DNA of 64,000 nt from assembly GCF_027923545.1 (NCBI RefSeq), contig NZ_BROH01000001.1:620001-684000 (forward strand), read 5' to 3'. The translations under genes were made by a program, and so were the position numbers. Of this stretch, positions 13,847-26,129 are shown piece after piece. The stretch is from Sinisalibacter aestuarii. Its GTDB lineage: Bacteria > Pseudomonadota > Alphaproteobacteria > Rhodobacterales > Rhodobacteraceae. The notes beneath the pieces were generated by a model. That model was not told where the DNA came from, ran no database searches, and was given only the letters and a program-made list of their open reading frames with translations. The first letter of the stretch is position 1, and every line of letters begins with the position of its first letter.

Positions 13847-15187
13847 TCAGCCGAAGATGTTCCCGGTCACTTCCACGAGCACATCCGCCCCGGTGGCGTT
13901 CGGTGCACCGCGCAGGATGGCGACGATGGCATCGTTCACCCGCACGATGGCGTCCTGCCCGTCCGCCGAAGGTTCGACGCGCAGGGCCATGTCGCCATGG
14001 TCGAGATCGGGGTTCAGCGTGATGCGCAGAAAGTCCTCGCCCACGCTGAAATCGCCCACATCCGCCGCGCCGCTGCCCGTGGCATCGTCGAAATAGACCC
14101 AGAAGGTGTCATGCCCGGTGCCGCCAATGGCACTGTCGGCGCGGTCCATGATCAGCGTGTCATTCCCCGCGCCGCCATCGAGCGTGTCTGCGTCATTATC
14201 GATGTGCCAGGCAAATTCGTGATGCGGCACCGAATAGGTCTGCTCGACCCGGCCGAGATGGTCGATCACGTCATCACCCGCGCCGCCGGACAGGGTATCG
14301 GCGCCGTAGCCGCCGGCGATATGGTCGTCGCCGTCACCGCCGGAGATGGCATCGTCATCCTGCACCGCGTCATCGCCCGCGCCATGCGCGCCGCCCCACA
14401 GGGTGTCATCGCCCTCGCCACCGGCGATTACATCGTCGCCCTCGCCGCCGTCGATCCAGGTGGCGGTTGCGGTTCCGGCGAGCCTGTCATCCCCGGCCCC
14501 GCCAAAGATCGCCGCCGCGCCGGCGCCGCCGGTGATCGTATCGCTGCCATCGCCGCCAAAGGCATAGGCCGGGGTTGAGCCGAGGGTGATCCGAGTGTCG
14601 CCCTCACCGCCCGAAATCACATTGACCGGACCGGCGCTGCCGATCGCCGGGGTGCCGTCGCGGCTGGCGAGAATGACCGGCAGGATCGGGTTTGTGTCCT
14701 CGTCTTCCTCGGTATGATCTTCGTTGCCCGCCAGCTCCGTCTCATCGGTATCGGGGCCGTATTTGCCGAGCCAGCCCGCGCCTGCGCTGAAATCCGTCTG
14801 AGACCCGAGAAGCCGTTGCAGAAGCGTGGCGTCCTGCGGTGCGGGTGCGTCCTCGCCCGGTTCGTCCACCGGGTCGAGCAGCTCGTCCGGGTCGGTCTCG
14901 CCGCCGATGACCGGCTCTTCGTCCTCCTCGACGGGTTTCAGCACCTCATCGGGCGGCACATCCTCGCCCGCGAAGGGTGCCTCATCGCCGGTGATCGGGC
15001 TCAGCACCCCGTCACTTTCCTCGTCTTCGGTGAAGCCCGGGATGAACATGCCCCCGGCCGGTCCGGCCGGCTCGTCCGCCGATGCGTCATCGTCATCCGC
15101 CGCCCCGGCATCGTCCTGCGCGCCGGGAATGAGATCAGCCAGGAACATAACGGGCAGGAGCCCGAGAAAGAGTAACGCAAAGAACAT
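13847..15187 (-). CDS. RTX-repeat calcium-binding protein with N-terminal membrane segment
   Basis: A 446-residue acidic protein. Residues 1-20 are hydrophobic (signal or anchor). Then comes a long low-complexity acidic/proline region (about 25-160). RTX nonapeptide repeats of the G-G-x-G-x-D type fill about 190-330 (GGDGSDTITGGAG, GGEGDDVIAGGEGDD, GGAGDDVIDHLG, GGAGNDTLIMD). A C-terminal beta-rich domain ends in VLVEVTGNIFG. RTX repeats fold by binding calcium outside the cell. Most such proteins use a C-terminal type I secretion signal; here the N-terminal hydrophobic segment suggests anchoring instead (inference). Related proteins are common in Rhodobacterales; function unknown. Confidence 0.85.
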   Translation of the reverse strand: MFFALLFLGLLPVMFLADLIPGAQDDAGAADDDDASADEPAGPAGGMFIPGFTEDEESDGVLSPITGDEAPFAGEDVPPDEVLKPVEEDEEPVIGGETDPDELLDPVDEPGEDAPAPQDATLLQRLLGSQTDFSAGAGWLGKYGPDTDETELAGNEDHTEEDEDTNPILPVILASRDGTPAIGSAGPVNVISGGEGDTRITLGSTPAYAFGGDGSDTITGGAGAAAIFGGAGDDRLAGTATATWIDGGEGDDVIAGGEGDDTLWGGAHGAGDDAVQDDDAISGGDGDDHIAGGYGADTLSGGAGDDVIDHLGRVEQTYSVPHHEFAWHIDNDADTLDGGAGNDTLIMDRADSAIGGTGHDTFWVYFDDATGSGAADVGDFSVGEDFLRITLNPDLDHGDMALRVEPSADGQDAIVRVNDAIVAILRGAPNATGADVLVEVTGNIFG

Positions 15188-15322
15188 GGTACCACCCCTG
15201 ATACATGCCCGGTGATACCACTGGCCGGGTGAAATCCGAAAAGGATAGTATCGACAATTGTTTGTTAACGACTGGCAAGGTTAATGCCGGCCGGGTTAGG
15301 CTGGCGGCGACGGGAGGACGGG

Positions 15323-15616
15323 ATGCCGGACGAGAGCACGCCGAACGAGACACTGGCCGCCGAGCTGCAGGCGCTGCGCGCCGAGGTGGTGCGGCTGAAC
15401 GAGCAGCGCTACTTCCGCGTCGAAAGCTCGCTGTGGCAGGTGGCGTTCTGGAGCCTCGTGCGGGGCCTGGCTTTTGGGCTCGGCTCGGTGCTCGGCGGCA
15501 CGATCCTGCTGGCTTTCCTGATCCGGATGCTCGGCTCGATAGATTTCATCCCGGTTCTGGGCGACTGGGCGCAGCAGCTCATCGAGGAAATCCAGACCAG
15601 CGCACCGCCAGATTAG
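15323..15616 (+). CDS. DUF5665 membrane protein
   Basis: A 97-residue protein with an N-terminal coiled-coil-like segment (NETLAAELQALRAEVVRLNEQRYFRV), a transmembrane segment around residues 45-70 (LVRGLAFGLGSVLGGTILLAFLI) and the FIPVLGDWAQQLIEEIQ C-terminus characteristic of DUF5665. The ATG at 15323 was chosen over the upstream GTG-type start because GGGAGG precedes it. Function unknown. Ends in TAG, and rpsO follows about 125 bases later. Confidence 0.85.
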   Translation: MPDESTPNETLAAELQALRAEVVRLNEQRYFRVESSLWQVAFWSLVRGLAFGLGSVLGGTILLAFLIRMLGSIDFIPVLGDWAQQLIEEIQTSAPPD

Positions 15617-15740
15617 GCTTTTCAAGCCTGCGGGAATCTCCTATACGCGCGCATCCGGGTTCGCCCGGACCACTCCAGGGGCCTGTGCTGGACGACATCC
15701 CGGCCTGCGCCATCAACTCTAACTCGTGAAGGAGACCCCG

Positions 15741-16010
15741 ATGTCGATCACCGTTGAAGAAAAACAGCGCCTGATGAAAGAATACGCCACCAAGGAAGGC
15801 GACACCGGCTCGCCGGAAGTCCAGGTGGCGATCCTCACCTCGCGCATTGCGACGCTGACCGAGCACTTCAAGACCCACAAGAAGGACAACCACTCGCGCC
15901 GTGGCCTTCTGATGATGGTTGCCCAGCGCCGCAAGCTGCTCGACTACCTCAAGGCGAAAGACGAAGGCCGCTATCTGAGCCTGATCGAACGCCTCGGCAT
16001 CCGCCGCTAA
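15741..16010 (+). CDS. rpsO: 30S ribosomal protein S15
   Basis: An 89-residue primary 16S rRNA-binding protein of the small subunit platform. The sequence ([71 protein letters not shown]) is full-length and typical. ATG at 15741 follows AAGGAG by 6 bases. It ends in TAA, one of the few such stops in this window. S15 is known to autoregulate translation in several bacteria. The usual rpsO-pnp order is interrupted by a terminator and a small secreted-protein gene. Confidence 0.98.
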   Translation: MSITVEEKQRLMKEYATKEGDTGSPEVQVAILTSRIATLTEHFKTHKKDNHSRRGLLMMVAQRRKLLDYLKAKDEGRYLSLIERLGIRR

Positions 16011-16088
16011 CGGCGTGCTTGCACGCCGAGTCGGTGTAGCGGGTTTTTGAAGAAAACCCGCGGGCCGACACCGGTAGAGATTCAGGAG

Positions 16089-16121
16089 CGCCCGCGCTGA
16101 GAAGCGCGGGCGTTTTGTTTT
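16089..16121 (+). terminator. Rho-independent terminator of rpsO
   Basis: Perfect 10 bp stem CGCCCGCGCT (16089-16098) with AGCGCGGGCG (16103-16112), GAGA loop, then TTTTGTTTT. Confidence 0.93.
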
Positions 16122-16174
16122 GGAGAGGGCCTGAGGCTGGTCTATCCTTCGATGCGACGAAACTGGAGGGCTCC

Positions 16175-16546
16175 ATGCGCCGCATCATCCTCGCGACCGT
16201 TCTTATCTCGCTTGCTTCTGCAGCAAACGCTCAGGATTGCAGCCGCCCCGGATATGTGCAGTCGATGGCCCTGCTCGCAGAGCATTTCACCGCAAACCAG
16301 ATCGACCTGTTCAATGTTCAGCTCCAGTTCAATGCGATGGCCGGCTACAGGGAATTGGTGCCGGACGGGCGCTGGGGGCCGGCAAGTGCGGCCAAGGTGT
16401 GCCATGCGCTCGAAACCTGGGGGGCCATCAATGGGGCCGATCCTGACACGCTGATGCACACACCCGCGGAGGCGGCGAATTTCGTGGCATGGATGGGAGC
16501 CATGGCGCGCGCCAACCTCGTGCCGAATGTCGAGGTTCCGGACTGA
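16175..16546 (+). CDS. Secreted protein of unknown function
   Basis: A 123-residue protein with a clear signal peptide (MRRIILATVLISLASAANA, cleavage near residue 19). The mature part has two cysteines (DCSRPGY and KVCHALETWG) that could form a disulphide in the periplasm, and a helical pattern. The region NVQLQFNAMAGYRELVPDGRWGPASAAKV weakly resembles a peptidoglycan-binding repeat (D-G-x-W/F-G-P), but not enough for an assignment. ATG at 16175 has GGAGG 6 bases upstream. It lies between the rpsO terminator and pnp. Confidence 0.8.
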   Translation: MRRIILATVLISLASAANAQDCSRPGYVQSMALLAEHFTANQIDLFNVQLQFNAMAGYRELVPDGRWGPASAAKVCHALETWGAINGADPDTLMHTPAEAANFVAWMGAMARANLVPNVEVPD

Positions 16547-16748
16547 GGGTAGTCGGGTTGTTTGGCAAGAACCCTTGAGGAAAATCTGTTTCCTTGTAGC
16601 GCCTTTTCCTGTATGGCCCCCCCATCTGAGACGCACGCGCCCCGACCCCGGCGCGGTGAATAGGATGAGAGGGGTCGGCGGCAATGGGGCCGCCATTGAA
16701 ACGGGAGACCCGAGAGGGCTCGGGAGTGCTCCCTGAAGGATACGCTAT

Positions 16749-18905
<2,157 letters not shown>

Positions 18906-18928
18906 TCGTCTGACAGCCTGAATGCGAG

Positions 18929-18958
18929 AAGCCCCGGTGGAAACGCCGGGGCTTTTTT
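18929..18958 (+). terminator. Rho-independent terminator of pnp
   Basis: 9 bp stem AAGCCCCGG (18929-18937) with CCGGGGCTT (18946-18954), followed by TTTT. The stem could also serve the convergent phosphatase gene. Confidence 0.92.
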
Positions 18959-18961
18959 CAT

Positions 18962-19699
18962 TCAGTCGCGCCGCACCGCCACCCGCCCCGTCTCCGTCAG
19001 TTCCCACACCTCGCGCCCCTCGATCACCACCACGCCGATCGGTTTGCCGTAGCCGGCGCCGGTGTCGATGTTCACCCGGTTGCCGTAATGGGTGACCGCC
19101 GTCACCGGCGTGTGGCCATGCACCACAAGCTTGCCGTGATCGCGGGGATCGTCGTGGAATTCGTGGCGGATCCAGACGAGATCGGTTTCGTCCTGTTCGG
19201 CGAGCGGGATGCCGGGGCGGATACCGGCATGGACGAAGATATGGTCTTCGGTTTCGTAGCTAGTCGGCAGGCTCTGCACGAAGCGGCGATGCGCCTCGGG
19301 CACAGCCGCCATCGCGCGGGCTTGGAGTTGGAACCAGCGTTCGCGCTCGGCAATCGCGATGCCGTAGGAGGCCAGCGTTTCGGCCCCGCCCACGCCGTCG
19401 TGGAACCAGTCCCATCCGACCATCATGTAGGGGTCGATGCGCGGGGTTTGTTCAAGGAAATAGCCCATCAGCCGGTCGTGATTGCCCTTGAGGGCGATCC
19501 AGTTTTCACCCCTGCCCTGCCCGGCGAGGATAAAGTCGATCACCCCGCGCGTATCCGGCCCCCGGTCGCACAGATCGCCGATATGGACAACCGGCGCGGC
19601 GCTGTCGCCGGTTCGGGCACGGTCGGCGGCGATGAGCCGGTGCGCCCGCTCCAGCTCGGCAAGATAGCCGTGAATGTCGCCAATCGCGTAAACCCGCAT
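18962..19699 (-). CDS. Metallophosphoesterase, PPP-type serine/threonine phosphatase family
   Basis: A 245-residue cytoplasmic phosphatase. The calcineurin-like metal-binding signatures appear in order: GDIHG (7-11), GDLCDRG (about 42-48), GNHD (about 73-76), a conserved HAG (about 157) and HGHT (about 195). This is the pattern of bacterial PrpA/ApaH-like enzymes. The substrate, a phosphoprotein or a dinucleotide, cannot be told. It is transcribed toward the pnp terminator, with serA upstream on the same strand behind its own terminator. Confidence 0.92.
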   Translation of the reverse strand: MRVYAIGDIHGYLAELERAHRLIAADRARTGDSAAPVVHIGDLCDRGPDTRGVIDFILAGQGRGENWIALKGNHDRLMGYFLEQTPRIDPYMMVGWDWFHDGVGGAETLASYGIAIAERERWFQLQARAMAAVPEAHRRFVQSLPTSYETEDHIFVHAGIRPGIPLAEQDETDLVWIRHEFHDDPRDHGKLVVHGHTPVTAVTHYGNRVNIDTGAGYGKPIGVVVIEGREVWELTETGRVAVRRD

Positions 19700-19810
19700 C
19701 TGCCCGCCTGTTCGAATCCTCTGCGCTTCTGGCTGCGACGGAGTCCGGAAATCCGGATTTCTGGAGTCGATCCCCGGTCAGATCGTCTGATTTTCCTCGT
19801 GTTTACAACG

Positions 19811-19840
19811 AAAACGCCCCGGTGTCTCCACCGGGGCGCT
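19811..19840 (-). terminator. Rho-independent terminator of serA
   Basis: On the minus strand a 10 bp GC stem (CGCCCCGGTG / CACCGGGGCG, 19815-19838) is followed by TTTTCGTTG. It lies about 20 bases after the serA stop. Confidence 0.88.
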
Positions 19841-19857
19841 GTTCGGTTCAGGTTTCG

Positions 19858-21450
19858 TCAAACCTCAAATTCGAGCGGCGCAACCATCTGGAACAGTTCC
19901 GACGACCGCAGTTCCTCCAGCACGGCATCCGGCACCGGTGCGTCGATATAAAGCAGCGCGATGGCGTCGCCGCCCGCGGCGGTGCGGCCAAGGGTGAAGT
20001 TGGCAATGTTCACCCCATGCGCCCCCATCGTCGCGCCGAGAGCGCCGATGATGCCGGGCACATCCTTGTTGGTCGTGTAGAGCATGTGCTTGCCGATCTC
20101 GGCGTCGATGGTGATGCCCTTGATCTGGATGAAGCGCGGCTTGCCATCCGAGAACACCGTGCCCGCGATTGAGCGCTGGCGGGTCGGGGTCTTCATCGTA
20201 AGCTTCAGAAACCCGTCGAACACGCCCGACTTGTCCTGCGTGGTGATCGAGGTCTGAATCCCGCGGTCGGCGGCGAGCACAGGCGCAGACACCATGTTCA
20301 CATCCGGGTTCACCGGCTTCATCACACCCGCCAGCACGGCGCAATCGAGCGCCTTGATGTTCATCTCCGAGGCCACGCCATCGAGCAGCAGGTTGATCTC
20401 TTCGATCGGCTCATCGGTGAGCTGGCCGATATAGGCGCCGAGATGGCCGGCCAGCTTGATCCACGGCCCCATCACCTTGGCTTCCTCGGCGGTCACCGCG
20501 GGCATGTTCAGCGAGTTGGTGACCGCGCCCGTCAGCAGGTAATCCGAGATCTGTTCGGCCACCTGCAGCGCCACATTCTCCTGCGCCTCGGTGGTCGAGG
20601 CGCCGAGATGCGGAGTGCAGACGACGTTGGGCAGCCCGAAGAGCGGGCTGTCTTTCGCGGGTTCGACGGCAAAGACGTCAAAGCCCGCGCCCGCGACGTG
20701 GCCCGACTTGAGGGCGTCGGCAAGCGCCTCTTCGTCCACAAGTCCGCCGCGGGCGCAGTTGATGATCCGCACGCCTTTTTTGGTCCTGGCGATGTTCTCT
20801 TTCGAGAGGATGTTGCGGGTCTTGTCGGTAAGCGGCACGTGCAGCGTGATGAAATCGGCGCGCTTCAGCAATTCGTCGAGTTCCACCTTCTCCACGCCCA
20901 TCTTGTCGGCGCGTTCTTCCGACAGGAAGGGATCGTAGGCGATGACCTTCATCTTCAGGCCGCGGGCGCGGTCGCAGACGATGCCGCCGATATTGCCCGC
21001 GCCGATCACGCCCAGCACCTTGCTGGTCACCTCGACGCCCATGAATTTCGACTTCTCCCACTTGCCGGCCTGGGTCGAGGCATCGGCTTCGGGGATCTGG
21101 CGGGCGACGGCCATCATCATCGCAATCGCGTGCTCGGCGGTGGTGATCGAGTTGCCGAAGGGCGTGTTCATCACGATCACGCCTTTCTTGGAGGCTTCGG
21201 GAATGTCGACATTGTCGACGCCGATCCCGGCGCGGCCGATGACCTTCAGGTTGGTTGCGGCGGCGAGCACATCGGCCGTCACCTTGGTGGCCGAGCGGAT
21301 GGCGAGGCCGTCATATTTGCCGATTTCGGCGATCAGCTTGTCCTTGTCCTTGCCGAGATCGGGCAGGAAATCCACCTCGACGCCACGGTCGCGGAAGATC
21401 TGCACGGCGGTTTCGGACAGTTTGTCGGATACGAGAACCTTGGGGGCCAT
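19858..21450 (-). CDS. serA: D-3-phosphoglycerate dehydrogenase
   Basis: A 530-residue enzyme for the first step of serine synthesis, oxidising 3-phosphoglycerate with NAD. The substrate-binding half is followed by the nucleotide-binding domain (GVIGAGNIGGIV near residue 148; INCARGGLVDE near 230; the catalytic His in CTPHLGAST near 280). The long form has an allosteric substrate-binding domain and a C-terminal ACT domain (about 455-530), which in the family senses serine. The ATG at 21450 was chosen over an upstream in-frame start because AAGGAG precedes it. serC lies 79 bases upstream on the same strand, forming serC-serA. Confidence 0.97.
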   Translation of the reverse strand: MAPKVLVSDKLSETAVQIFRDRGVEVDFLPDLGKDKDKLIAEIGKYDGLAIRSATKVTADVLAAATNLKVIGRAGIGVDNVDIPEASKKGVIVMNTPFGNSITTAEHAIAMMMAVARQIPEADASTQAGKWEKSKFMGVEVTSKVLGVIGAGNIGGIVCDRARGLKMKVIAYDPFLSEERADKMGVEKVELDELLKRADFITLHVPLTDKTRNILSKENIARTKKGVRIINCARGGLVDEEALADALKSGHVAGAGFDVFAVEPAKDSPLFGLPNVVCTPHLGASTTEAQENVALQVAEQISDYLLTGAVTNSLNMPAVTAEEAKVMGPWIKLAGHLGAYIGQLTDEPIEEINLLLDGVASEMNIKALDCAVLAGVMKPVNPDVNMVSAPVLAADRGIQTSITTQDKSGVFDGFLKLTMKTPTRQRSIAGTVFSDGKPRFIQIKGITIDAEIGKHMLYTTNKDVPGIIGALGATMGAHGVNIANFTLGRTAAGGDAIALLYIDAPVPDAVLEELRSSELFQMVAPLEFEV

Positions 21451-21529
21451 GATGGGGCTCCTTTTGAATGGGGGGCGGTGCGCATGAATGCGCACCCTAC
21501 GGGGGTGTAGGCTGTGCCTTCAGGCGCAC

Positions 21530-22672
<1,143 letters not shown>

Positions 22673-22675
22673 TGA

Positions 22676-22745
22676 TGGATATCCTTCCAGATATATGCCC
22701 CTCGTTGGGGAGGGGTGTCCCAAGGCCGCAGATACGGCCTGCCTC
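22676..22745 (-). ncRNA. Candidate serC-motif leader RNA
   Basis: On the minus strand upstream of serC there are two hairpins in a row. The first is AGGCCG/CGGCCT (22740-22735 with 22728-22723, 6-base loop). The second is CCCCTC/GAGGGG (22715-22710 with 22703-22698, 6-base loop), and the GGAAGG ribosome site and start follow. A two-hairpin 'serC' cis-regulatory RNA motif is known upstream of serC in alphaproteobacteria. The fit here rests on position and shape only. Confidence 0.5.
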
Positions 22746-22900
22746 GCGCCCGCACAATAGGGAAAATGCATCGCTTGCGCCGGTTCGGGCGCGAAATGCG
22801 ACACGCCATGGAGCGGATCGGAAACTTTGTCCGCCCGGTCAGCCGCTGGCATTTGCCTCCGGAACCGGGTAGAGGCGCGGCGACAGCCGCGGAGGAGCCC

Positions 22901-23770
22901 ATGTTCGTCACCACTCTCATCGCCAAGCCCGGCACGCTCGACCAGGCGCTGGTGGAAAACCTGCGCAATGCCTGGGGCGGGGGCGATGCGACCTGGCTTT
23001 CTCTCGGTGAGGCGGCGGAGTTTCCGCTGGAGGCGAAGCCGGGCAATCTTTGGGAGGTCTGGGGCGATCTGCAGACGCTTGGCGTCGATCTCGTGGTGCA
23101 GCCCGCCGAGGGGCGGCGCAAGCGGATGCTGATCGCGGATATGGATTCGACCATGATCCAGCAGGAATGCATCGACGAACTGGCCGACGAGGCGGGCGTG
23201 GGTCCGCGGGTGGCCGACATCACCGCGCGGGCGATGAACGGCGAGCTGGATTTCGAGGGTGCGCTGCGCGAGCGGGTCGGGCTGCTCAAGGGGCTCGACG
23301 CGGGCGTGATCGACAAGGTGCTGGACGAGCGCATCACCTACATGCCCGGCGGGCGCGAACTGGTGGCGACGATGAAGGCGGGCGGCGGCTATGCGGTGCT
23401 GGTCTCGGGCGGGTTCACCGCCTTTGCGCACCGGGTGGCGGAGGGGCTGGGCTTTGACGAGGCGCGGGCGAATACGCTGAAAGTGGCGGGCGGCGTGCTG
23501 ACCGGCACGGTGGCCGAGCCGATCCTCGGGCGCGCGGCGAAGGTGGCGACGCTGGAGGAGGTGAGCGCGTTGCTTGGCATCGGACTCAATGAGGTGATCG
23601 CGGTGGGCGACGGGGCAAATGACCTTGGCATGCTCGGCCTTGCGGGCACCGGCGTGGCGCTGCACGCCAAGCCCTCGGTGGCGGCGCAATGCGAGGTGCG
23701 CGTGAACCACGGCGATCTGACGGCGCTGCTCTATCTGCAGGGCTATGCGCGGGCGGAGTTTGTAGGCTGA
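22901..23770 (+). CDS. serB: Phosphoserine phosphatase
   Basis: A 289-residue HAD-family enzyme for the last serine step. An N-terminal small regulatory-like domain (1-75) precedes the HAD core: catalytic DMDST near residue 81, SGGFTAF near 170, a lysine near 220 and [10 protein letters not shown] near 237. ATG at 22901 follows GGAGGAG by 3-9 bases; a longer in-frame extension upstream lacks coding character and would overlap the serC leader. Transcribed divergently from serC-serA, so all three serine-pathway genes share one locus. Confidence 0.96.
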   Translation: MFVTTLIAKPGTLDQALVENLRNAWGGGDATWLSLGEAAEFPLEAKPGNLWEVWGDLQTLGVDLVVQPAEGRRKRMLIADMDSTMIQQECIDELADEAGVGPRVADITARAMNGELDFEGALRERVGLLKGLDAGVIDKVLDERITYMPGGRELVATMKAGGGYAVLVSGGFTAFAHRVAEGLGFDEARANTLKVAGGVLTGTVAEPILGRAAKVATLEEVSALLGIGLNEVIAVGDGANDLGMLGLAGTGVALHAKPSVAAQCEVRVNHGDLTALLYLQGYARAEFVG

Positions 23771-24272
23771 CGCGGTGCGCCGTGGTGCCTGACGATGACG
23801 GACGGTGATGTCGCCCGGCGAGGCGTGCGGGCCGTCACCCGTTCGCCACGAAGGGGTTCGCTGCTCTCCTGGCACGCAAGTCCCCGGCTTGGTTGCCCAT
23901 GAGTTCATGAGTTCCTGGCTTCCCTTCAACGGAGTCCCGCCACACCAACCGCGCCCCTCGTGCCCCACACTCCAAGCGTTAACCTTGACCCGCATTAACC
24001 TTAACGGCGGTTAACCTTAACGCCCGGTGAAAGGTGCCTCGCGATGGTCGAGGACGGGAGAAATGTTGTCGGTCGGAGCGGGGCTTGCCGTTGGGTTGAC
24101 GGTGGATCTTCCGACTTGCCACGGTGACTCTCGCATCGGATATGGGCTTTCGAGGCGGCGAATATAGCTGATTTCAAGGTCTTGCGCCGGACGTATCGGG
24201 CCCGCTTCGGCGCGTGCATATGATCCTGCGCCCACTGGCAGAATCGCCCGTGCTCATGCTAGGTCTTGTGTC
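23771..24272. other. 502 bp intergenic region, no gene seen
   Basis: Between serB and mutL there is no convincing coding frame on either strand. It contains the TTAACCTTAA repeat cluster at 23979-24024 and otherwise unremarkable sequence. A promoter for mutL is not obvious. Confidence 0.55.
23979..24024. repeat. Cluster of TTAACCTTAA-type repeats
   Basis: Three spaced copies (GTTAACCTTGAC, CATTAACCTTAACG, GGTTAACCTTAACG) about 16-17 bases apart. Read in reverse this matches the sequence into which the IS1595-like element inserted (3208-3218 joined to 5659-5687), including flanking GC bases. Probably members of one dispersed repeat family. Confidence 0.7.
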
Positions 24273-26129
24273 ATGCCTGACGACGCCCCCCAGATGAGCG
24301 CATCCCGCACCGGAACACGGCCCGTGATCCGCCAGCTCGACGATGCCGCGATCAACCGGATCGCGGCGGGCGAAGTCGTGGAGCGGCCCGCTTCCGCCGT
24401 GAAGGAACTGGTGGAAAACGCCATCGACGCCGGCGCGACCCGGATCGAGGTGGCCTATGCCGACGGCGGCAAGACCCTGATCCGCGTCACCGATGACGGG
24501 ATCGGGATGCCGCCCGACGAGCTGCCATTGGCGCTGAGCCGCCATGCCACCTCGAAGATCGACGGCTCGGATCTGCTCGACATTCACACCTTCGGCTTCC
24601 GGGGCGAGGCGCTGCCCTCGCTCGGGGCGGTGGGGCGGCTCTCCATCACCTCGCGCGCCGAGGGGCACGAGGCGGCGAGCCTGCGCGTGGCCGGCAGTGA
24701 GATCGGCCCGGTCAGGCCCGCCGCCCTCACCGGCGGCACCGTGGTGGAGCTGGCCGATCTGTTCTACGCCACCCCGGCGCGGCTGAAATTCCTGCGCTCC
24801 GACCGGGCCGAGGCGCAGGCGATTGCCGATGTGGTCAAGCGGTTGGCGATGGCCGAGCCGGGGGTGGGCTTTACGCTGCGCGATGTGTCGGGGGGCGGGG
24901 AAGGCCGTGTGCTGTTCCGCGCCAGCCCGGAGACGGGCGATATGTTCGGTGCGCTGGCCGGGCGGCTGGCACAGGTGCTCGGGCGCGACTTTGCCGAGAA
25001 CGCGCTGGCGATTGACGCCGAGCGCGAGGGGCTGCGGCTTACCGGCTACGCGGCGCTGCCCACCTATTCGCGCGGGGCGGCGGTGGCGCAGTTTCTCTTC
25101 GTCAATGGCCGTCCGGTGAAAGACAAGATGCTGCTCGGCGCGCTTCGGGCGGCCTATTTCGATTTCCTCAGCCGCGACCGGCACCCGGCGGCGGCTTTGT
25201 TCCTCACCTGCGATCCGCATCTGGTGGATGTGAACGTGCACCCGGCCAAGAGCGAGGTGCGCTTCCGCGAGCCGGGCGTGGCGCGGGGGCTGATCGTCTC
25301 GGCGCTGCGGCATGCGCTGGCGGAGGCCGGGCACCGCGCCTCGACCACCGTGGCCGGGGCGACGCTCGGCGCGATGCGACCCGAACCCACCGCGCCGCGC
25401 CTCTACCAGATGGACCGGCCCTCGCCCGGCCTTGCCCGCTTCGCCACGGCGATGCAGGCCCCGGCGCCCGAGCCGGGCTTTGCCGAAGCCGCGCAGCCCT
25501 CGGCACGCTGGGATGCGCCGGAGCCGGAGAAGATCGAGGCGACGGAAAGCCTGCCGCTTGGGGCCGCCCGGGCGCAGGTGCATGAGAATTACATCATCGC
25601 TCAAACCGATGACGGCATGGTGATCGTCGACATGCACGCGGCCCATGAGCGGCTCAATTACGAGAAACTGAAGGCGCAGATGGAGGCGACCGGGGTTGCG
25701 GGGCAGGCACTGCTGATCCCCGAGATCGTCGAACTCAGTGACGCTGAGGCGGCTCTGTTGCTCGGCATGGCCGATGACCTTGCCCGCCTCGGTCTTGGCA
25801 TCGAGCCGTTCGGCGGCGGCGCCATTGCCGTGCGCGAGACGCCCGCCATTCTCGGCACGGTGAATGCCGAGACATTGGTGCGCGATATCCTCGACGAGCT
25901 GGCCGATCTCGGCAGTTCCGGCACCCTTCAGGCCCGGATCGAGGCGGTGCTGTCCACTGCAGCCTGCCACGGCTCGATCCGCTCGGGGCGCTGGATGCGG
26001 CCCGAAGAGATGAACGCGCTGTTGCGCGAGATGGAGGCGACGCCCCATTCCGGCCAGTGCAACCACGGGCGGCCCACCTATGTGGAGCTGAAGCTGGCCG
26101 ATATCGAGAGGCTGTTCGGGCGGACATGA
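24273..26129 (+). CDS. mutL: DNA mismatch repair protein MutL
   Basis: A 618-residue mismatch-repair ATPase. The GHKL motifs are intact: [10 protein letters not shown] (E/N catalytic pair near 42-46), DDGIGMP, RHATSKI and GFRGEAL. The C-terminal endonuclease-type motif appears as [12 protein letters not shown] (about 450), and the zinc-site motifs ACHGSIRSG and QCNHGRPTY are near the end. The protein is therefore probably a nicking MutL like those of bacteria without MutH. Two start codons are possible (24273 or 24294). Its TGA overlaps the rmuC ATG (ATGA). Confidence 0.97.
   Translation: MPDDAPQMSASRTGTRPVIRQLDDAAINRIAAGEVVERPASAVKELVENAIDAGATRIEVAYADGGKTLIRVTDDGIGMPPDELPLALSRHATSKIDGSDLLDIHTFGFRGEALPSLGAVGRLSITSRAEGHEAASLRVAGSEIGPVRPAALTGGTVVELADLFYATPARLKFLRSDRAEAQAIADVVKRLAMAEPGVGFTLRDVSGGGEGRVLFRASPETGDMFGALAGRLAQVLGRDFAENALAIDAEREGLRLTGYAALPTYSRGAAVAQFLFVNGRPVKDKMLLGALRAAYFDFLSRDRHPAAALFLTCDPHLVDVNVHPAKSEVRFREPGVARGLIVSALRHALAEAGHRASTTVAGATLGAMRPEPTAPRLYQMDRPSPGLARFATAMQAPAPEPGFAEAAQPSARWDAPEPEKIEATESLPLGAARAQVHENYIIAQTDDGMVIVDMHAAHERLNYEKLKAQMEATGVAGQALLIPEIVELSDAEAALLLGMADDLARLGLGIEPFGGGAIAVRETPAILGTVNAETLVRDILDELADLGSSGTLQARIEAVLSTAACHGSIRSGRWMRPEEMNALLREMEATPHSGQCNHGRPTYVELKLADIERLFGRT

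Noticed and set aside
13524-14096. 190-codon plus-strand frame after the 8 bp array
   Set aside because: Runs into the antisense of the RTX gene and has no coherent motifs; the remnant identified here is on the minus strand.
21451-21495. N-terminal extension of serA to an upstream start
   Set aside because: The ATG at 21450 has a good AAGGAG and gives the standard length; the extension looks non-coding.
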